From Halomonas faecis (GTDB lineage: Bacteria > Pseudomonadota > Gammaproteobacteria > Pseudomonadales > Halomonadaceae): 64,000 bases of DNA. The notes beneath the pieces are model-generated. The model was not told where the DNA came from. It worked only from the letters and a program-made list of their open reading frames with translations, and searched no databases. The stretch spans positions 1-64,000 of the forward strand of contig NZ_JAACZO010000001.1 in NCBI RefSeq assembly GCF_010993975.1, in the 5' to 3' direction. The position numbers and the translations under genes were made by a program. Positions 61,807 to 64,000 of this stretch are shown piece by piece (positions within the stretch are counted from its first letter, which is position 1; each line of letters starts with the position of its first letter).

Positions 61807-62601
61807 ATGAAGCGGTCGCTGACGGCGCGGGGTGTCGCAACGCTGCTGGGCTGGGGCGGGAGTCTCACCGGCGTGCTGCTGTTCGTGGCGCTGTGGGAGT
61901 GGGGCAGTGAGGCCTATGGCAGCTTCCTGCTGCCGGGGCCACGCGATGCCCTGGGAGCGCTGGTGCAGCTGGCGCGGCAAGGCGAGGCGGCCACTGCGGT
62001 GTGGGCCACCACCTGGCGTGCCATGTCCGGCTTCGCCCTGGCGGCGCTGGCGGGCATCGCGCTGGGCCTTCTGGCGGGGCTGTCGCGCACCCTGGGGCGG
62101 GCGCTGGAGCCGCTCTCCACGGTGCTGCTGGGCATTCCGCCCATCGCCTGGATCGTGCTCGCCATTCTGTGGTTCGGCAGCGGTTCGGCGGCGACGATCT
62201 ACACGGTGATGGCCACCACCCTGCCGGTGGCCTTCGCCGGGGCGCAGATGGGAGCGCTGACGCGTGACCGGCGCCTGCAGGAGATGGCCGACGCCTTCCG
62301 GGTGCCGCCGTTGATGCGGCTGGTCGACTTCCACCTGCCGCACATCGTCTCCTACGTTTTTCCGGCGCTGATTACGGCCCTGGGCGTGGCCTGGAAGGTA
62401 GCGGTGATGGCCGAGCTGTTCGCCGCCGAGGAGGGCATCGGTGCCGGCCTGGCGGTGGCGCGGGTCAACCTCGATACCGCGGCGGCCATGGCCTGGATCG
62501 TACTGGTGGTGCTGCTGCTGATCGTTGCCGAGCATGGTCTGCTGCGTCCGCTGCAGCGACGCATGGAGCCCTGGCGCCAGACAGGGCGGGGAGAGGCGTG
62601 A
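61807..62601 (+). CDS. ABC transporter permease (nitrate/sulfonate/taurine type)
   Basis: The 264-residue protein has six helices and the SsuC/TauC-like pattern LWEWGSEAYGSFLLPGPRD at the start. The EAA loop is LQEMADAFRVPPLMRLVDFH LPHIVSYVFPALITAL near residues 165-200. ATG 61807 has GGAGAG five bases upstream; the longer frame to 61669 is not needed. Its stop overlaps the ATPase start (TGATG). About 200 bases of leader separate it from the divergent receptor. Confidence 0.9.
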   Translation: MKRSLTARGVATLLGWGGSLTGVLLFVALWEWGSEAYGSFLLPGPRDALGALVQLARQGEAATAVWATTWRAMSGFALAALAGIALGLLAGLSRTLGRALEPLSTVLLGIPPIAWIVLAILWFGSGSAATIYTVMATTLPVAFAGAQMGALTRDRRLQEMADAFRVPPLMRLVDFHLPHIVSYVFPALITALGVAWKVAVMAELFAAEEGIGAGLAVARVNLDTAAAMAWIVLVVLLLIVAEHGLLRPLQRRMEPWRQTGRGEA

Positions 62602-63341
62602 TGCTCGAGCTCGATGCCATCGGCCATACGTTCGGCATGAGTCGCGTGCTCGACGGCGTGAGTCTGACGCTCGCGCCGGGCGAGTCGGTCTGCCTGGTCG
62701 GCCCCTCGGGCTGCGGCAAGACCACCCTGCTGCGCATCGCCGCAGGTCTGGTCACCCCCGCCGAGGGTCACGTCAATGACGACTTTCGCCGCAGCACGGT
62801 GGTCTTCCAGGAGGGGCGCCTGCTGCCCTGGCGCCGCCTGCTCGACAACATCGCCCTGGGACTCAAGGCGGTCGGCGTGCCGCGTCGCGAAAGACTGGCT
62901 CGTGCCCGGGCGCTCGCCGCCGAGTTGGGCCTCGCCGAGTGCCACGACCAGTTTCCCCACGAACTCTCCGGCGGCATGCAACAACGCGTCGCCCTGGCCC
63001 GCGCCCTGGCGGTGGACGCCGACTGCCTGTTGCTCGACGAGCCCTTCAGCGCCCTGGACGTGGGCCTGCGCAGCGAAGCTCAGGCGCTGTTGCTCGACTT
63101 GCTGGCGCGTCGCGGTATCGCCTCGCTGATGGTCACCCACGATCTCACCGAGGCGTTGCGCCTGGGACACCGGATCGTGGTGCTGTCGCCAGCGCCGGGG
63201 CGCATCGTCCATGAAGCGTACGTCGAGCGCCCCTTCGCCGAGCGTGACGCCGCCTTCCTTTACGAGGCTGCCGGGGCGCTTCTGCGGCATCCTGCCGTCG
63301 CCGAGAGCTTCCTGTTTCGACCCGATGAGGTAAATGCATGA
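62601..63341 (+). CDS. ABC transporter ATP-binding protein (nitrate/sulfonate/taurine type)
   Basis: The 246-residue protein has Walker A VGPSGCGKTTLLRIAAGL near residue 35, the Q-loop VVFQEGRLLPWRRLLDNIAL, signature LSGGMQQRVALARALAVDAD, Walker B LLLDEPFSALD and the H-loop MVTHDLTEAL. This matches the SsuB/TauB class. Start ATG 62601 overlaps the permease stop, and its own stop overlaps the next start, so the three genes are translationally coupled. Confidence 0.94.
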   Translation: MLELDAIGHTFGMSRVLDGVSLTLAPGESVCLVGPSGCGKTTLLRIAAGLVTPAEGHVNDDFRRSTVVFQEGRLLPWRRLLDNIALGLKAVGVPRRERLARARALAAELGLAECHDQFPHELSGGMQQRVALARALAVDADCLLLDEPFSALDVGLRSEAQALLLDLLARRGIASLMVTHDLTEALRLGHRIVVLSPAPGRIVHEAYVERPFAERDAAFLYEAAGALLRHPAVAESFLFRPDEVNA

Positions 63342-64000
63342 TCGACCGCCGACGCCGCCAACTGTTGCAATTCGCCGCCGCTTCCGCCTCTCTGGCCGTT
63401 CTGCCGGGAATCGGCCTGGCTTCCGAACCTGGCCTGCGCGCCGCCACGCCGCTGGGGCTGCCCCAGGTGATTTTGGCCCGTGCCTTGCGGGACGAACGCC
63501 TGGATGCCCTGGTGGGCGGCAGCGAGCTGCGCGATTGGCGCGACCCCGACCAGTTGCGTGCCTGGATCGCCGGCAGCGAGGTGCAGCTCACTGCCACGCC
63601 TACCAACGTGGCGGCCAACCTCTACAACCGCGGCGTGCCGGTGGTGCTGATGAACGTCAACGTGTGGGGCACCCTGGGGGTGCTGGCCCGCGAAGCGCCG
63701 CTGACCCGCCTCGCCGATCTGGCCGGGCGTCAGGTCGGCGTGCCGTGGCGCGGCGACATGCCGGACCTGGTGCTGCGCTACCTGCTGGCCCGCGAAGGTC
63801 TGGAGGTGGGTCGCGACCTGCGGATCACCTATCAGGCGAGCCCCTTCGAGACCGTGCAACTGTTTCTGGCCCAGCGCCTGGATGCTGCCGTGCTGCCGGA
63901 ACCGATGCGCACCGCGACCCGTCGCCAGGCCGGTTCGCTGGGACTCGAGCCTCGCGAGCTCGATCTGCAGCAGGAGTGGGCGCGTCTCACTGGGGAGGCT
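63338..64000 (+). CDS. ABC transporter substrate-binding protein, NMT1/SsuA-like (partial)
   Basis: The gene runs off the window after 221 codons. The start DRRRRQLLQFAAASASLAVL looks like a twin-arginine (Tat) signal. The mature part has the type II binding-protein pattern LTATPTNVAANLYNRGVPV and LADLAGRQVGVPWRGDMPDL, then TVQLFLAQRLDAAVLPEPM. This is the group that binds sulfonates, nitrate or thiamine precursors. ATG 63338 overlaps the ATPase stop. The ligand is unknown, but the divergent TonB receptor suggests one too large or scarce for porins. Confidence 0.88.
   Translation, partial: MIDRRRRQLLQFAAASASLAVLPGIGLASEPGLRAATPLGLPQVILARALRDERLDALVGGSELRDWRDPDQLRAWIAGSEVQLTATPTNVAANLYNRGVPVVLMNVNVWGTLGVLAREAPLTRLADLAGRQVGVPWRGDMPDLVLRYLLAREGLEVGRDLRITYQASPFETVQLFLAQRLDAAVLPEPMRTATRRQAGSLGLEPRELDLQQEWARLTGEA

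Overview
The window reads as a chromosomal stretch of a GC-rich gammaproteobacterium, most likely a Halomonas-type marine or halophilic heterotroph. The basis is the gene content: complete RecBCD, TRAP and tripartite tricarboxylate transporters, SelO, KatG, IlvD, MmsA and Fur-type iron genes. No rRNA, tRNA or CRISPR was seen. The genus is an inference, since no marker gene is present.

Region 1 (1-6.5 kb) is accessory DNA. It opens with the right end of an IS66-type element that has cut a LysR gene after about 90 codons, then a DUF318/ArsP-type permease. Next comes the most notable object: an AT-richer run of four same-strand genes, each followed by an attC-like recombination site (R'' ...TAAC, R' GTTA..., 66-84 bp). 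This is an integron gene-cassette array with no integrase gene in the window (a CALIN-type cluster). The cassettes encode a HEPN-like protein, a 583-aa protein I cannot name that ends in an Rx4H motif, a SIR2-domain protein and a DUF2726 nuclease-like protein. This content fits phage defence or stress functions.

Region 2 (6.5-21.9 kb) holds recD, recB and recC on the minus strand. A 5.2-kb block (MocR-type regulator, tandem-thioredoxin TlpA protein, DsbD/ScsB-type reductase) separates recC from recB. Both recB and recD carry in-frame copies of the same ~100-bp structured repeat, whose stems differ in sequence but stay complementary. recB also holds a second palindromic repeat.

Region 3 (21.9-37.2 kb) contains HPP/TetR, Nudix, cytochrome b561, 5'-nucleotidase, flavin reductase, a tctCBA-abrB-tctED solute transport and sensing locus, an alkylation-repair group (DsbA-like isomerase, alkA, ogt) and an iron group (Fur boxes, heme oxygenase, siderophore-interacting protein). 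It also contains four gene relics: an ogt tail, a 5'-nucleotidase tail, an internally deleted D-2-hydroxyacid dehydrogenase, and the N-terminus of an ECF sigma factor.

Region 4 (37-64 kb) is mostly ordinary: a TRAP transporter, EamA exporter with LysR, selO, a polar amino-acid ABC transporter, katG with LysR, mmsA, an AhpD-like protein, a TPP-riboswitch-controlled SSS transporter, ilvD, small DUF proteins, and a TonB receptor divergent from an ABC importer whose binding protein runs off the right edge.
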